Below are positions 1-12,102 of a DNA stretch of 64,000 bases, in pieces. Numbering within the stretch: position 1 is the stretch's first letter; every line of letters starts with the position of its first letter. Position numbers and translations under genes: made by a program. The notes beneath the pieces are model-generated. The model saw only the letters and a program-made list of their open reading frames with translations. It had not been told where the DNA came from and made no database searches. This stretch comes from Ulota crispa (Eukaryota; Streptophyta; Bryopsida; Orthotrichales; Orthotrichaceae): assembly GCA_963920765.1 (NCBI GenBank), contig OY987244.1, positions 21,680,358-21,744,357 of the forward strand, in the 5' to 3' direction.

Positions 1-814
1 ACAAAAATCCTATAATTGAGATTTTTTCCCAAACTAACAAATATCACATTCACCAGCATGTACAAAATAAGCTTCTTCTTTTTTTTATCATTTTCTATAA
101 TCAATTATGATTTATGAGTTAACTACATTGAACAAACATGAGCTCAATTAGGCACTTCAAGCGGACAGACTAGCAGATGAGCAGTCCAATGTGACAAGCA
201 TGCCCACAACCCAAAACACACCGTCTGTCAGTGATGCCAAAATATACTGCCTTGGGTAGCGGCGCTATACTGGTTTCCAATTACAAACCAAACTGCAACG
301 CCATGCAACCTTTCACATGTGCTGGTGATACCGCCATGGGTGGGATTGCCCTGAGACCGGTACAGCTGTCAAAGCAGTTGTGAGCGACACATTTATTTAA
401 GACCAGTGATGGCTAATTTCTCCGTTTTTCCGCAAATGTGCAGTGGACAGCAGAAATCTGGAGAAAACTACCAAGACCAAAAAAAACAACACCAACAAAA
501 TGTGCTGGTTGTGAGAGGGACGAAGTTTTTCCTGGCGGAGTAACGACTGGTCAAATCACTGTGACAATTATAGAGTATGGGAGTAGCAGAGGGGCAGGGC
601 AGAGCAAATTCCAGTGCCAGGCTTGCTTTTTATATTTATCACGGTGCACAGTTTGCAGGGGCGATGGGACCCTCCTTATGCGACGGCCATTCATGTTTGG
701 CAGTGCCATTCAATAATACGACTGATAACTCGATTCTCTTCCGAGGCCAGAGTTTTCCGTTCACTTCAATTCTCTGCTTTGTGTCCTACTCATGAAAACA
801 AGCTCTTTATTACG

Positions 815-910
815 TCTTTACTTGTTTGTTTTATTATAATTACTGTTCAATCATCTGATCTTTACTTGTTTGTTTTATTATAATTACTGTTCAATCATCT
901 GATCTTTACT
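815..910. repeat. 44-bp tandem repeat, 2.2 copies
   Basis: A unit beginning TCTTTACTTGTTTG is repeated with a 44-bp period (815-858, 859-902, then a partial third copy). The two full copies look identical, so the duplication is recent. The flanking 1-800 stretch shows no gene I can defend. Confidence 0.85.
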
Positions 911-1306
911 GATCGCAGTTTTGATCAGTTAGGAGGTGCATGGGTAGCCTGACCCACATCGATGTCAGATAATCAGATGAATCACCGGCACCGCGGGTTT
1001 CATTTTTCTAAAGCAAAAGTAATATGCTTTTGTGTGTGCATCTTTCCATTCTTGCATTCTGCGACAGTAAATCGCTGGTGGTGGGGCCATGCTTGACACC
1101 TTGCATTCCGAAAGATCTCGGATTCAGTGGTGCCCGCATGAGCCTCCGGAAGCGGAGTCAACGTGACTGATGCAACAACAGCGGTGCAAACTACAAACAA
1201 AGTCGAAATCCTTCGAAATCCAGACTCAAAAAAAAAAGATACTATATATATATGTTTATTTCTTTGTTTGAAGGAGCCCGTCCTAGTTGTTTCAAGGGTA
1301 AAAATC

Positions 1307-1608
1307 ATGGAATACCCCTTGAAGTTAGCGGTATTTTCATAGATACCTGTGCTTTTTCAGAAATTGCATAAATATCCTTGGATCATAATATTCAGGTGTT
1401 TGTTTTGTTGTGCATGTCACTTCCCTTCTTCTTTTGTGCATACGCTATTTCTTTTTTGTTTCATTACATTCCCTTCTTCAACATTGATCAAGAAGGAAGT
1501 ACAAGCACAACATAAAAATGCTTGAAATTCATGGTCCAAGGGTATTTGTGCAATTTTTAAAAAAGCAAGGGTATCTATGAAAATGTTGCAAACTTCAAGG
1601 GTATCCAT
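1307..1608. mobile_element. Foldback MITE, long imperfect inverted repeat
   Basis: The ends are inverted copies of each other for roughly 80 bp (ATGGAATACCCCTTGAAG at the left, CTTCAAGGGTATCCAT at the right), including an internal CATAGATACC block. No coding capacity. I could not define a target duplication, so the superfamily is open. Confidence 0.6.
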
Positions 1609-2105
1609 TTAATTTTTCCTCGTTTCAACTACATCAATAGTGCATTTAGGTTGTCTCATACTAGTTTCTCAACATTTCACACTATTTAAATGTTTACCAA
1701 GAGTCCAAGACTACAGTAACTTTTGTCAACAATTACTACAATAGACAATGGAGGAGGGAAGTACAAGTTGGACCCAACAACAAGCATGGAAGTCAAGGAG
1801 CACGGAAGTTGGAACTTAGAAAGAACCAAGAATTATTGTAGCATAAAGAGAGTTGCATATCCTCCACGTGATCAAGGGTGAGAAATGAGGTAACTTTATT
1901 ATGGAAAGGCAACCTAATTGTTAAGGCAACCTAAATCCACTATTTGGTGTAGTGCAAGAATATGACTAGTTTAGGTGATTTTTGTCTAAATTTAGCATTT
2001 AGTGTTGCACGCACTCATTTAGGTAGCAATTCTTGAAAAGAATTGGCATAAAATATTATCACACACTATTTCTTGTATCACACTAATTTATGTATGAATA
2101 TACTA

Positions 2106-2618
2106 GAGCATCTGCAATGTACTTGGCAAATAAGCTCAGTATATCAGATCTAATATTTTATTATAAAATATTTTATAACAAACAGTTTTCAAAATGTATT
2201 AAAAATATTATTGTAAAAGTATAATAAAATCTGGATTTGCCCATTGACTAATTTAGAAACATCTCATCAAATATTAGCTAGCTTTCAAAAAAATTAGAGG
2301 CTTCTCCAAATTAAGCCTAAAAGAGGAAATTTTAATCAAAGGAGCAGCATTGGGATGTCATGGTACTATTCCTTTGGTTGAATTTTCCTTTCTTAGGGCT
2401 AATTTGGATAGGCCTTTAAATTTTTGGAAACTAATTAACATTAGATGAAATGTATCTAAATTAGTCAATGTCCAAACCCAAATTTTATTGCATTTTCACA
2501 ATAATAGTTTTAATGGCCTTTAAATAATACTTCATACGATTCTATGTTATAATATATTTCTAATGAATGACTGGATATGATACGCTGAGCCTGCTTGCCG
2601 AATGCAATGAGGATGCTC
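2106..2618. mobile_element. PIF/Harbinger-like MITE, diverged
   Basis: Terminal repeats GAGCATCTGCAATG / CAATGAGGATGCTC are flanked by CTA on the left and TTA on the right, close to the TWA duplication of PIF/Harbinger elements. Internal sequence (around 2235-2290, a CATCTCATCAAATATTAGC block) matches the arms of the better preserved copy at 33322-33747, so the two are one family; this copy has lost most of its symmetry. Confidence 0.6.
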
Positions 2619-4895
2619 TTACTCCCATATTTATCTAAAGTTGGACTATTCATGTAAATCCAAACCTTCTTGATCATTTTTCCTTTTAAATTTGAACTAT
2701 ACAGAAAACGGAAGATCTCTTGGTGTTTTGGCATATCTTTCCAAAAAAGTTAATATGAGATTTTTTTTTCAGAGGACTCTGTAATGTTCAGATTTGGTTA
2801 AATATGGCATATTAAAAAAAATATCTCAATACATCTCATGTGTCCAAATTGCAAATTTTGATCAACAACAAGTTCAATTTTGAGTAATGTATTAATGAGT
2901 TCATACGAAAAAAATTCTTACAATAAATTCAATTGATTCCAAAATTAGTCACACGGTACTTTCTAAGTTGCTTGCCAAAGTTTCAGCCTCACCTTTACGC
3001 GTCTATTTGAATCAAAGCTTAGGGTTTTTTATTTCCGAGTGTGGCTAGACTTTGAGTAATGTACTGTTGATTTGTATTCATAAAGTTACACAATTGAGGA
3101 TGAATAACTTCTTAAGTTCACCAAGTAATGTCTTTCATTTCAAATCACTAGACAAAGTTTAGAACTCACTTCTAAATACCTTTAATTTGTTTTATAATTT
3201 TGGAGTATAAATTGTCAAAGAATCAAGCTTTAAGTGATATATTGTTGGACTTTTATATTTAAAAAGTTGCAACCCTGCACTCAAAATAAATTCAGAATCC
3301 ACCATGTTTTGTGTGTGTCATTGCTTGCCAATTTTCAAAATTCAAATCACAATGTTTGAATCTTAGGCTAAAGAAATTTACTAGCAAATTGCGAGGCTCA
3401 AATGTTAATAGGATAAATATGTTTACTGAAACGATTATAGGGTCTGCTGTAGTTGCTAAATATTGACTACCAAGTGTCAAGAATGTCACTTTATAATTGT
3501 ATGCATGCGGTTAGAAAAACCACCTTGAACATTTTCTATTGTTTGGTTATTTGAACTAGGGATTAGATATTCTATTTCTCACACACGCCACAGTATAATT
3601 CAAAAATAGAGATGTTTACCCGTAGTAAGTGACCAAACACAAAATATTTCCACCATCGTCAAACTTTGGAATTTAGACAATTACACCTAAACACCAAATT
3701 TGTTATTTTGCATTTGAGATTTTAAAATCAAGCCTTCGGTCATTGCACAATTTAAAAGCTGCAAAAGGATGACAATACATAGATATTTTTAATGAGAACT
3801 ATGGGGCATAACCCGTAAAGGACCAAGGGTGTTTTTGAGAAAAAATCTCTGAAACTGCCTACTTTTCGTGCATCGCCGAAAAATTGATTGATTGATTGAT
3901 TTTTTTCTGAATTCCAACCATACAAAAGTGTGTTAAACAAATAAATCATTGTGTGCAAAAAAAATTCAGCCCATTTGATAGCGTGGATCGTAAGATTATA
4001 GAGTTTGAATTGAGAAAAACAACTATTTTTCATTTCTGCAAAACAAGGTCAACAAACTTTGAGCCCTCCTTGACTAAAGTTATTGCTCCATGCAAAAATG
4101 AGGTTTTTGACCATTCATAGTAAATGATGTTAGGTTCACTTGTGAAATTTTTCAAAAGCAATATGGAATCTAGCTTATTCTAAATTTCCCATGTAATGCA
4201 AGGAGGTTAAGTGAATTGCCAATACATTGGTCATTTTTTATGATTTCTTGTGCAATGAGGAAGCCTGTAATTTGAAATCTATCCAATGAATGAGAGACAA
4301 ACATTTGAATTATGTGAAAAAAGTTTCAAGAACTTTGAATTTATAAATTGCAAGGTAATAGGCCTTGAAGTTAAAAGAAAATATATTTTCTTGAAACTGC
4401 CCACACATAATTAATAAAGTTTAACTCCTCTTAGAATGCAATTTGAGAGCTCAATTTTTTTGGCAATTGTATAACATATGTTACTAGTGACATACACACC
4501 AACTTTCAAAAGTTGATGAGAGTTTTAGCAAAAGATTCTCCAAAGATGCTCAAATTGCCTAAGTTGCCCAAATTATTTTGAGTGGTGTAATTTTTGAATT
4601 GGGTGTCCAATTGAGGAAAATTTACATTTCCATTTAGGAGATACATATTTACACCTTGTGTAATAATTTTGAGAACTTCTAATAAAAATTGATTTCATAT
4701 GACCCTACCCAAGTTCTCAAGTGTCCATTGAACAAACACTTTGTCATTTAGGAGTGAAAGGTAAAAATAACATAGAATTAAGAAATTATAAATATCTAAC
4801 ATTTGTTTTTGTGCAAAATACTTTCAAAACAAAGTCCACTTAAGCCATTGCCAAAAAAATCCTTAATTTAAGTTAAAACTTAGTTTTTAATTCCA
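2619..4895. other. Intergenic, no gene seen
   Basis: AT-rich sequence with short homopolymer runs and an ATTG microsatellite near 3886-3900. Reading frames are short and low in complexity. No paired terminal repeats were recognised. Confidence 0.5.
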
Positions 4896-5151
4896 TTAAC
4901 CCCTAAAGGATGTTGCTTACCAAAATTGTTAGATGTATTCATACAAGGATTGTTTAGTACTTGAAAAAATGACTCTATGAAAAATGTCAAAAATTCCCCA
5001 AAAAAATCCAAGTTGATTGGTAGTATGTTTATGACTTGGTTTAAAATTTACAACTCCAATAAAATTCATGTGCTGCCCAAATACCCCATTCCTATACAAC
5101 ACACGAGAGCGTATACAATATAGCAAGTTAGCAACATCCTTTAGGGGTTAA
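4896..5151. mobile_element. TTAA-flanked MITE, 256 bp
   Basis: TTAA followed by CCCCTAAAGGATGTTGC at the left; GCAACATCCTTTAGGGG followed by TTAA at the right. The terminal repeat is at least 17 bp and perfect. Bases outside the two TTAA copies differ (TTCCA versus TCACC), so the duplication is exactly TTAA. Shortest member of the group in this window. Confidence 0.85.
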
Positions 5152-5342
5152 TCACCAAAAAACTCACCTCCATTTGCATGGGGCAAATATGATTGAACTT
5201 AACTTGATTTGGGCAAAAGTGACATTTATATTGTAAAGCATGAGTTGTCAATTTGTCTAAAGAAGTTATTTCTATTAACATCATAAGTTCAAAATTCTCT
5301 ATTATAAGCATTGAATGTCAAGCATTAGAAGTTAAGTAATGT

Positions 5343-5518
5343 CATAACATTGTTAACCAAGGGAAGGCATCCCTCCCAAGATACCTGGGGGAAATTTGGT
5401 TGTAATACTCGCTCTGAGCCAATCAGAATGAGAATATTATAACCAAACTCCCCCAGGTATCTGGAGAGAGATATACCTCCACCCGGGGGAAGACATTCCC
5501 CTGGTTAACATTGTTATG
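5343..5518. mobile_element. Small foldback element, CATAACATTGTTAACC termini
   Basis: The ends CATAACATTGTTAACCAAGG and CCTGGTTAACATTGTTATG are inverted copies, with further inverted blocks inside (GATACCTGGGGGA / TCCCCCAGGTATC). Related copies lie at 12611-12820 and 13388-13580. No clear target duplication. Confidence 0.7.
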
Positions 5519-6283
5519 GTGTGTTTGTTACCCAAAACTTGAAATAACAAAAAGCAAGGAAATGAGAGGAAAGACATGAAAAGGAGGGAATAAATTTACC
5601 TCAAAAATCACCAGAAATTAAGAAAGCTACAGGACAAAGCGGGTGCAAGACTGCAAGGCATACTCGTAATGATTGGATTACCAGAAAAGTTACTAGACCC
5701 GGATGACCGGATCTGTTTTTTTTATCTTTTCTCTTTTTTAACTTCGCCATGAATCTGGTCAAAAGCAAGGCAGGCAGAATCTCATGACCCAAAGGACACT
5801 GACCACGACATGATCACACCCCAGTAAATGGGCATTGGTAGTTTAGTACTTTGGTACTGCTATGGAAATGCAAAATATCTATCACTGTGTCGACGAGTAA
5901 GGTTACTGCTATCTCTGGAGAAACCCCCTATAAGCAAAACCTAAACTAATAAAAAAAAAACCCCCAAAAAAACCCTAGGGAAGGAATTTGTGCATCTTCT
6001 ATTTTGCAATCCATCCGAAGAGCGTTCTATTGCAAGGGAGCTGTGCGACACGAAATGCAAGGAAAATATTCAAGGAGTGCAGAGAAACGCGGGATCCTGG
6101 AAAGCCATAATTTGACAACCTTGTTTAGAAAGCTGCAGAAATTGGAACCCACCGAGGAGGGCAATTCCGAGCAGCCGGATGCGCGCGCGCCTCTTGCAAG
6201 CAAGCAGAGGGACGCGGGCCTGTGCTGCTGTGCAATTGCGGATTATTCCGTGGTGTTGAAATAGAAGCTCGCAAGGCTCCATA
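5519..6283. other. Intergenic, no gene seen
   Basis: Mixed-composition sequence. Around 6004-6264 an 86-codon open frame is somewhat GC-rich (GCGCGCGCG near 6181) but shows no domain, splice context or codon pattern that would support a gene. Confidence 0.4.
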
Positions 6284-6285
6284 TA

Positions 6286-6724
6286 AGGTAGGAGCACTCA
6301 TAACCAAGAAACTTTCTATATTAGGGTATCTGAGGTTATGAAATAGGCTTGAAATTAATATTCTTAAGTTAGGAAATGGAAATAAAAAATATTGGGTATG
6401 TTAAAATACTTGTTTAGATTGCCATTTATTTGTGCAATTTTTTTTAAAGTGCTAAATAGTTTTTTACCCATGGGCATTGCCAGAGTGAGCTTAAATCATG
6501 CATTGTGGAGCCTCTTACTGCCTTCAACTATTATAAAAACCAAAGCCTTGATACCCACAAACTGGTCAATCTAAACCCACCATGCACCGGCACATATCCC
6601 TATTCTGACCTTATTCTGACTCAAAAAGGACAAACACCAACAGAGCTAGGTGAAACAGTGGCAAAGCTCGGTAAAATAGAAGGTCACACCCATGGGGACG
6701 TGACGCCCATGGGTGCGCCTACCT
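6286..6724. mobile_element. AGGTAG-family MITE
   Basis: Terminal repeats AGGTAGGAGCACTCAT / ATGGGTGCGCCTACCT, flanked by TA on both sides (6284-6285, 6725-6726). The right TA is also the left TA of the next element. Confidence 0.75.
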
Positions 6725-6726
6725 TA

Positions 6727-7405
6727 AGGTAGACACACCCATACCCAACCATTTAAGGGTACGGGGTACCTTAAGGTAGACACACCCATACCCGACCGTT
6801 TAAGGGTTTGGGATACCTCAAGGTTTAGGAAATTTCAAGAAACCCCAATTGGTTAATTTTTTGGACTTCACCAGCTAAAAACCAGCATTTTGCAGGTTCA
6901 ATTTGTTTTCTGTCAAACTGTGCCAGATATTTTTCTAAATTTACATAGTAATATACTATATTTAGAATTTTCAGTAATATCTAACCAATTTTTTGCCGGA
7001 AATTTCAAAATGCAACCGGTTTTTTCTCCAATTCCACTGGCTAATAATGAACTAGCCTTCGGTTTTTCTGCACTATGGTCGCGTTTGCCTTCCAACAAGT
7101 TGTTGTAGAATGTAACTTTTGTGAAAAAAAGTATTGTAGATTATTTTATATTAAAGGGCAAAGTTGCAACTCATAGGGTCCCTATCAGCGACTCTAAATT
7201 ACCCTTGAAATTGCTTGGATGCGTTCTTATAATGGCACTTGCTGGTCCCAATCCTAACCATCTAAAAGGAGCTCAGCAATTGTGTGGCAAGATTTTCTTG
7301 TGCAAGGAGTGTTTATTGCTCCAGTATGGGTTCAAGAGTGTGTGGTCAAAGCATCAAAAATAGGATATGAAATTGGAGAGCAATCAAGAATAGGTGTGTC
7401 TCCCT
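6727..7405. mobile_element. AGGTAG-family MITE with duplicated left end
   Basis: Begins AGGTAGACACACCC and ends GGTGTGTCTCCCT, followed by TA. The first 47 bp are repeated in tandem (6727-6773, 6774-6820), giving two left ends. Internal sequence from about 7115 to 7270 matches 12230-12370, so this is the same subfamily as 12103-12510. Confidence 0.75.
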
Positions 7406-8819
7406 TAGGTAGAAACTTAAAATATGGATGTGAAGAATGAAGTGAAAATTTAAAATATGGCAGAAAAGAGTCAATGCTTTTTTACCCTGGTCTCACATTG
7501 ACATATCTGCAATAGATCAAGCCATGTAAGATAGGCATATTGATCATGAACATAATGTCATCAATATGTACACAAGGTGTTCATTTTAGAACTCCAATCT
7601 AAATATTCCAAAGATAACATATCTTCTTTGACACAAAAGATCAGCTATCCATAAGATAATTAGATTTGGATTCTAAATAAACACCTTTTGTACATATGAC
7701 GACACTATGTTCATGATTGAGACTGGGCATACCTACCTAGGGGGCATTTTTGAACAATGCTGCGTGCAACCATTGTAGGAAATTGCTTCTGGTCAGTCTC
7801 CGAGCAACATGTGGAGAAAACCGACTCCTAGCTCATTGCTAGCGGGTGGAACTAGGAAAAAAACCAATTGCATTTTGAAATTGCCGGCAAAAAACCGGTT
7901 AGATTTTACTAATTTTTTTAAATATAGCATATTACTATGTAAATTTAGACAAATATCTAGCACAGTCTGGAAGAAAACCGGTTGAATATGGAAAATGCCA
8001 GTTTTTAACTGGTGAAGGCCAAAAAAGTTCTCAAACAGTGCTCTAGGTCATAGCGTCCTTTTCTTTTTTCCAACCCTAGCTTTGTTCCAATTGCATCGAG
8101 AAAAGGCAGCCGCTGGATGGCGTACTGGCATTGCCTTTGCTTGTAAGATAGTCGGCTCATAAACCGTGCACCTTCTTAAATGTACCTTCCACATACATGT
8201 TGTTTTTCATTGTTTTTAGTAATGTACAGGTAATGTACATTTTAACCCCTAAAGGCCCAAGCACTGTTTTTTGGCAAAATAGTGATTTTGAGCAGCTCAC
8301 AACAAGTGGATGTTTCATCTTTTTCTTTGAAAATTTCACACATGATGTATCCAAGGAGTAGTTTTAAGGTCCAACAATTTTCATAACTTTCGACTACATG
8401 GTTCAAAAGTTATTGCATGATATGTTGTGTTTTTAAAACTCCGGGCAGCTTGGGCAGCTCAAAAAGCTTTTTTAAAAATTAAATTTTTTTGAACTTCTTT
8501 TTTGAAATTGGTTCTTTAGACTTATGTTTACTTGGGAAGCTTTTAACCATTCAATTTTGATTGATGATATGAAAGTTATGAGATATTCTAGTTTGTGGGT
8601 AGGTATGGCTCTTTCATATTATAAATCAAAATTGAATGTTTCAAAGCTTACCAAGTAAACATAAGTCTAAAGAACCAATTTCAAAAAAGAAGTTCAAAAA
8701 AAAATTTATTTTTAAAGAAGCTTTTTGAGTTGTCCAGGCTGCCCGGAGTTTTAAAAAAATAAAATATCATGCAATAACTTTTGAACCATGTAGTCAAAAG
8801 TTATGAAAATTGTTGGACC

Positions 8820-10621
8820 TTAACCCCTGAGTGCTCGCAGTTATTTCACATGTGAAGGAGGTTTGGTGAGGTCCTAGCCTTAAAGGTCTGTGCGTTTACT
8901 CAAGAATCAGATCTGCAAGAACTAACCTTAGGAATTGGAAGAGGGTAAGGTGTTGGAGGGGTGAGTTTGATAAACATGTGCTTTCACGGTTTGGTTCCGT
9001 AGCTTATAATGGTCAAAGTTCAGTTGAACCAGAGAATTTTGCTGATTTTTTGGGTCTTCTGGGTTTCCACTTGGTCGTACGTGTAGGCAAAGGCAAAATT
9101 TAGCTTTGTTTTTTTTACATGGTGTCCTCTGGGAAGGTAGGGAGTGGCCTGTGAAATTTTGGTTTGATTTGGAGATTTACCCAATTCATAAGAATTCATT
9201 GAATGAGCGTGTCTCGGAGCATCGTATGCCCCGTCAACCGGTTTAGTACAAGGAACTACCGGCTAGTTTGCCCCAAGTACTCGTACCCTGTTCCAGCTTG
9301 TCTCTCCCGCGTTTTGCTTCCGAATTGTTTGTTTAGCTAAATCTTGGTGGTTAGGGTTTGAGCACCTTCAAGCTGGCTGCTAGGGTTTAGAACAAAAAAA
9401 TTCAACACATTCAAAGTCCAATTGTTGTGGACAGAAAGGCCGGCAGGTTTGGAAGGGCCAATATTGCCACCTTTAGCAATAGTAAGGTTTAGGGTCACCC
9501 ACAAGCGTCAAACTATAAAAAATTTGGGGTAAGAAAATCAATCAATGAACTTTGAAAATAATATTGTCAGGAAATCAAAAATATTGGTATCAATTTCAAA
9601 GTTCCAATTGCAAGCATTGTTCACATAGATTTTTTGTCCAAAATCACTAAAATTGTATAGTTTTGTGTAAGGGTGCTAAAAACGATGTTCATTGGTTTTG
9701 GAATAGTGAGACGGGGCATTCAAAATTAGGGAATTGATATGTGTACCACACCCTTTGAACTACAATACCACACCCCCGGGGTAAATTTTAGATTTCTACC
9801 ATTAAAAATCTAAATTTGAGAATCTGGAATTCAGATTTGGACTTAGAGACCATGATTTAGTATAGAACCATGAAAAATTTGCAATTCAACAGCACCCAAT
9901 GAAAATGATTATCCTTTTTACAAACAAAAGTAAAAGTAACACTTTTCTCCCTAGCTAAACTTTTTCATTCAGAGTTGTTGCATTGCAACTTTTTTTATGG
10001 TTCTAGACAAAATCATGGTCTCTGAGTCCAAATCTAAATTCCAAATGCTCAAATTTAGCTTTCTAATAGTAGAAATCTGAAATTTACCCCGGGGGTGTGG
10101 TATAGTAGTTCAAAGGGTGTGATATAGTAGTTCAAAGGGTGTAGTATACATATCAAGTCCCTCAAAATTATCATATTAGTTACCCAAAACCACCTCTTTG
10201 TTACCCATAACCATCACTTCATCATTCATAAGCATCACTCTGTCACCCACAACCACAATTGAACCCACAAATTATTTAAAAAAAAAGGGCTGCATACAAA
10301 AACCAGTGCAATAAAAACCCATAAATTATAAAAAAAGGTTGCACTCTAAAACCACGCCAAAACACCATGCCGGTTCAAAAACCGGCACTCACCAGTCAAA
10401 CCGGTCGATAAAATCAAAAATGACCCAAAAACCTCATGGGTCTGCCAGATCAGGAATAACCACAAATGACCCCAGTCCATCAACCCGCTGACGTTCATCA
10501 TAAATCCTAGCACCTATGCATGGGTACTCTGTTATCACAAAGGTACAAACCTATCTCAGCAGGAGCCCTATTTTGTAATTCTCAGCGACATGATTCTGTT
10601 CCTGAGGCGCTCAGGGGTTAA
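8820..10621. mobile_element. TTAA element with CCCCTGAG termini (level 3)
   Basis: Left end TTAA-CCCCTGAGTGCTCGCAG; right end GAGGCGCTCAGGGG-TTAA. It sits at the TTAA of the sequence GGACCTTAA in the right arm of the level-2 hairpin; the left arm (around 8360-8375) preserves that site without an insert. About 1.37 kb once the level-4 insert is removed. No open frame of note. Its termini differ from the CCCCTAAAGG group, so it is a separate subfamily. Confidence 0.85.
9729..10161. mobile_element. Mutator-like foldback MITE with 9-bp duplication (level 4)
   Basis: Flanked by a perfect 9-bp direct repeat TCAAAATTA (9720-9728 and 10162-10170). Ends are GGGAATTGATATGTGTACC and its imperfect inverse; the arms fold back over nearly the whole 433 bp. 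A short stretch containing TAGTAGTTCAAAGGGTGT is duplicated near the right end. A 9-bp duplication is typical of Mutator-like elements. Confidence 0.9.
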
Positions 10622-11203
10622 AGTTATTCCTTGAATACATCATGTGTGAAATTTTCAAAGAAAAAAATGAAGCATTCATTTGTAGTGAGTTGCCCAAAAT
10701 CTAATTTGTCCCTCAAAGGGACAAGTGAGCTTTTAGGGATTAAGAAGGTGCACGATTTTAGAGCCCTATGACTTTCCACTTCAAAATTTCATAATTAATC
10801 TCACAAAACTCCAAAAAATTTAAAATAAGTTGAATTAGATGTCAATTCCTCCGAGAAAAATTTACTGAAAAATATTTCAAGAAATTTCACCTCCCAAAAT
10901 TCAGTTTCAGCCCTTAGATGCCCGGTTCTTGAGCCTCTTACCTTATACCTCCGACTCTCCGGACCTCCGGCTTCCCGAGTCCCGAGTCCTGACACTAACC
11001 GAAGATTCGCCGGGTTCACCTTTCTCGTATTTCAGGAAAACCGAAGCGCCACACCCTATTTCTATTTGGATTCGTCACCCACATTCAAGGCGGGCCTAAC
11101 TTTAGCCCCGCTTTTCCTTCCCAATTCTCATTCGCATCTCCTTGGATTCTTCCACATACCGCCCCTGCCCCTGCCTCTGCCCCTTCGTGACTCAAGAGCA
11201 ATA

Positions 11204-11554
11204 AGGTAGAAATACCATAAACGGTTAAAATAAGGCACTTTCGCCTGAAGATATGGGTAATTTCTTGAGAAATCAAGCTTAATCTGTAGAGAAGTAAGGA
11301 TGAGGAAGAGTGTAAAAATAATAATAATAATAATTTATGCAATATAAATGTGGATTTAGGGTTTGGAGCAATTCCGGTTTCATAGGTGCACCTTAAACAG
11401 CTATCTCTAAAACCTTGTTCCAAAATAAATTTGAACCAATCAAATGCAAGGAAAGAGCATCTTTTTGAAATCTCTTTCAAAACCAGCTCATATTGGTTTA
11501 AGGACACTCTACTTTGCCATTATCAGGTAGTAACCATTTATGGTATTTCTACCA
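11204..11554. mobile_element. AGGTAG-family MITE
   Basis: Left AGGTAGAAATACCATAAACG after TA; right AACCATTTATGGTATTTCTACC followed by ATA. TA on both sides if the last base is counted as diverged. Contains a short ATA-type trinucleotide repeat near 11318-11332. Confidence 0.65.
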
Positions 11555-11587
11555 TAAATTTTCAAAGATTTTTTTTTGTAATCAATA

Positions 11588-12018
11588 GGGGTAGTCACAG
11601 CACTTTCTTGGCCGGGCCGCTTGTGGAGAATGAGAACGCAAACATGTCGCTTTGCTGCTATTTGCTGAAGCTTCCGTTTTTTTAGCATGTGAAACTTCTC
11701 ACCGCCCTATTCTTCTCCTCCGAAGGTGAAGAATGGGGCGGTGAGAAGTTTAGCTTGAGAAGTTTCACCTTTGTGACCCACGTTTTACCTTGTTGTGTTT
11801 GTTTTTATTGTTGATTGACTCCTCCCATTGGTGGAGAGGGCAATAATTATTGCATCTTCTAAAAGTAGATTACCATTTCCCATTCTCATTCTCTAAAGCA
11901 AACAAATGAGATGTCACACCATCTTCACGAAGAATGAGCTCCTATTGGCTCCTCTTTTCCCTCCACAACTTCTCAATCCCCATTCTCTTTTCATTCTTTG
12001 AGAAGCCATGACTACCCC
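11588..12018. mobile_element. TA-flanked element, GGGGTAGTCA termini, with internal hairpin
   Basis: GGGGTAGTCACAGC at the left and GCCATGACTACCCC at the right, with TA outside each. Inside, 11687-11768 holds a strong GC-rich hairpin (ACTTCTCACCGCCC paired with GGGCGGTGAGAAGT around a short loop). Confidence 0.65.
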
Positions 12019-12102
12019 TAATACAAGGAGATGATTTTGTAAGAGAAAGCTCTTTCAGCTGCATGGGCTACCTTTGGTTTCCCTTAGGTAGTGCTGCCAA
12101 TA

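Larger units (their letters stand above)
8242..10743. mobile_element. TTAA hairpin element, interrupted (level 2)
   Basis: TTAA plus CCCCTAAAGGCCCAAGC at the left; GAGCTTTTAGGGA plus TTAA at the right. The left half is a long foldback with its centre near 8600. The right arm is split by the insertion at 8820-10621; without it the element is about 704 bp, like its relatives at 19844-20567 and 45284-46004. The host site is seen uninterrupted near 38077-38090. Confidence 0.85.
8146..10943. mobile_element. AGGTAG-family MITE carrying three nested insertions (level 1)
   Basis: Left end AGATAGTCGGCTCATAAACCG after TA (8144-8145); right end CGGTTCTTGAGCCTCTTACCT before TA (10944-10945). After removing the TTAA element at 8242-10743, about 300 bp remain, close to the 325 bp of the reverse-oriented copy at 37808-38132, which matches it over most of its length. 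Confidence 0.85.
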
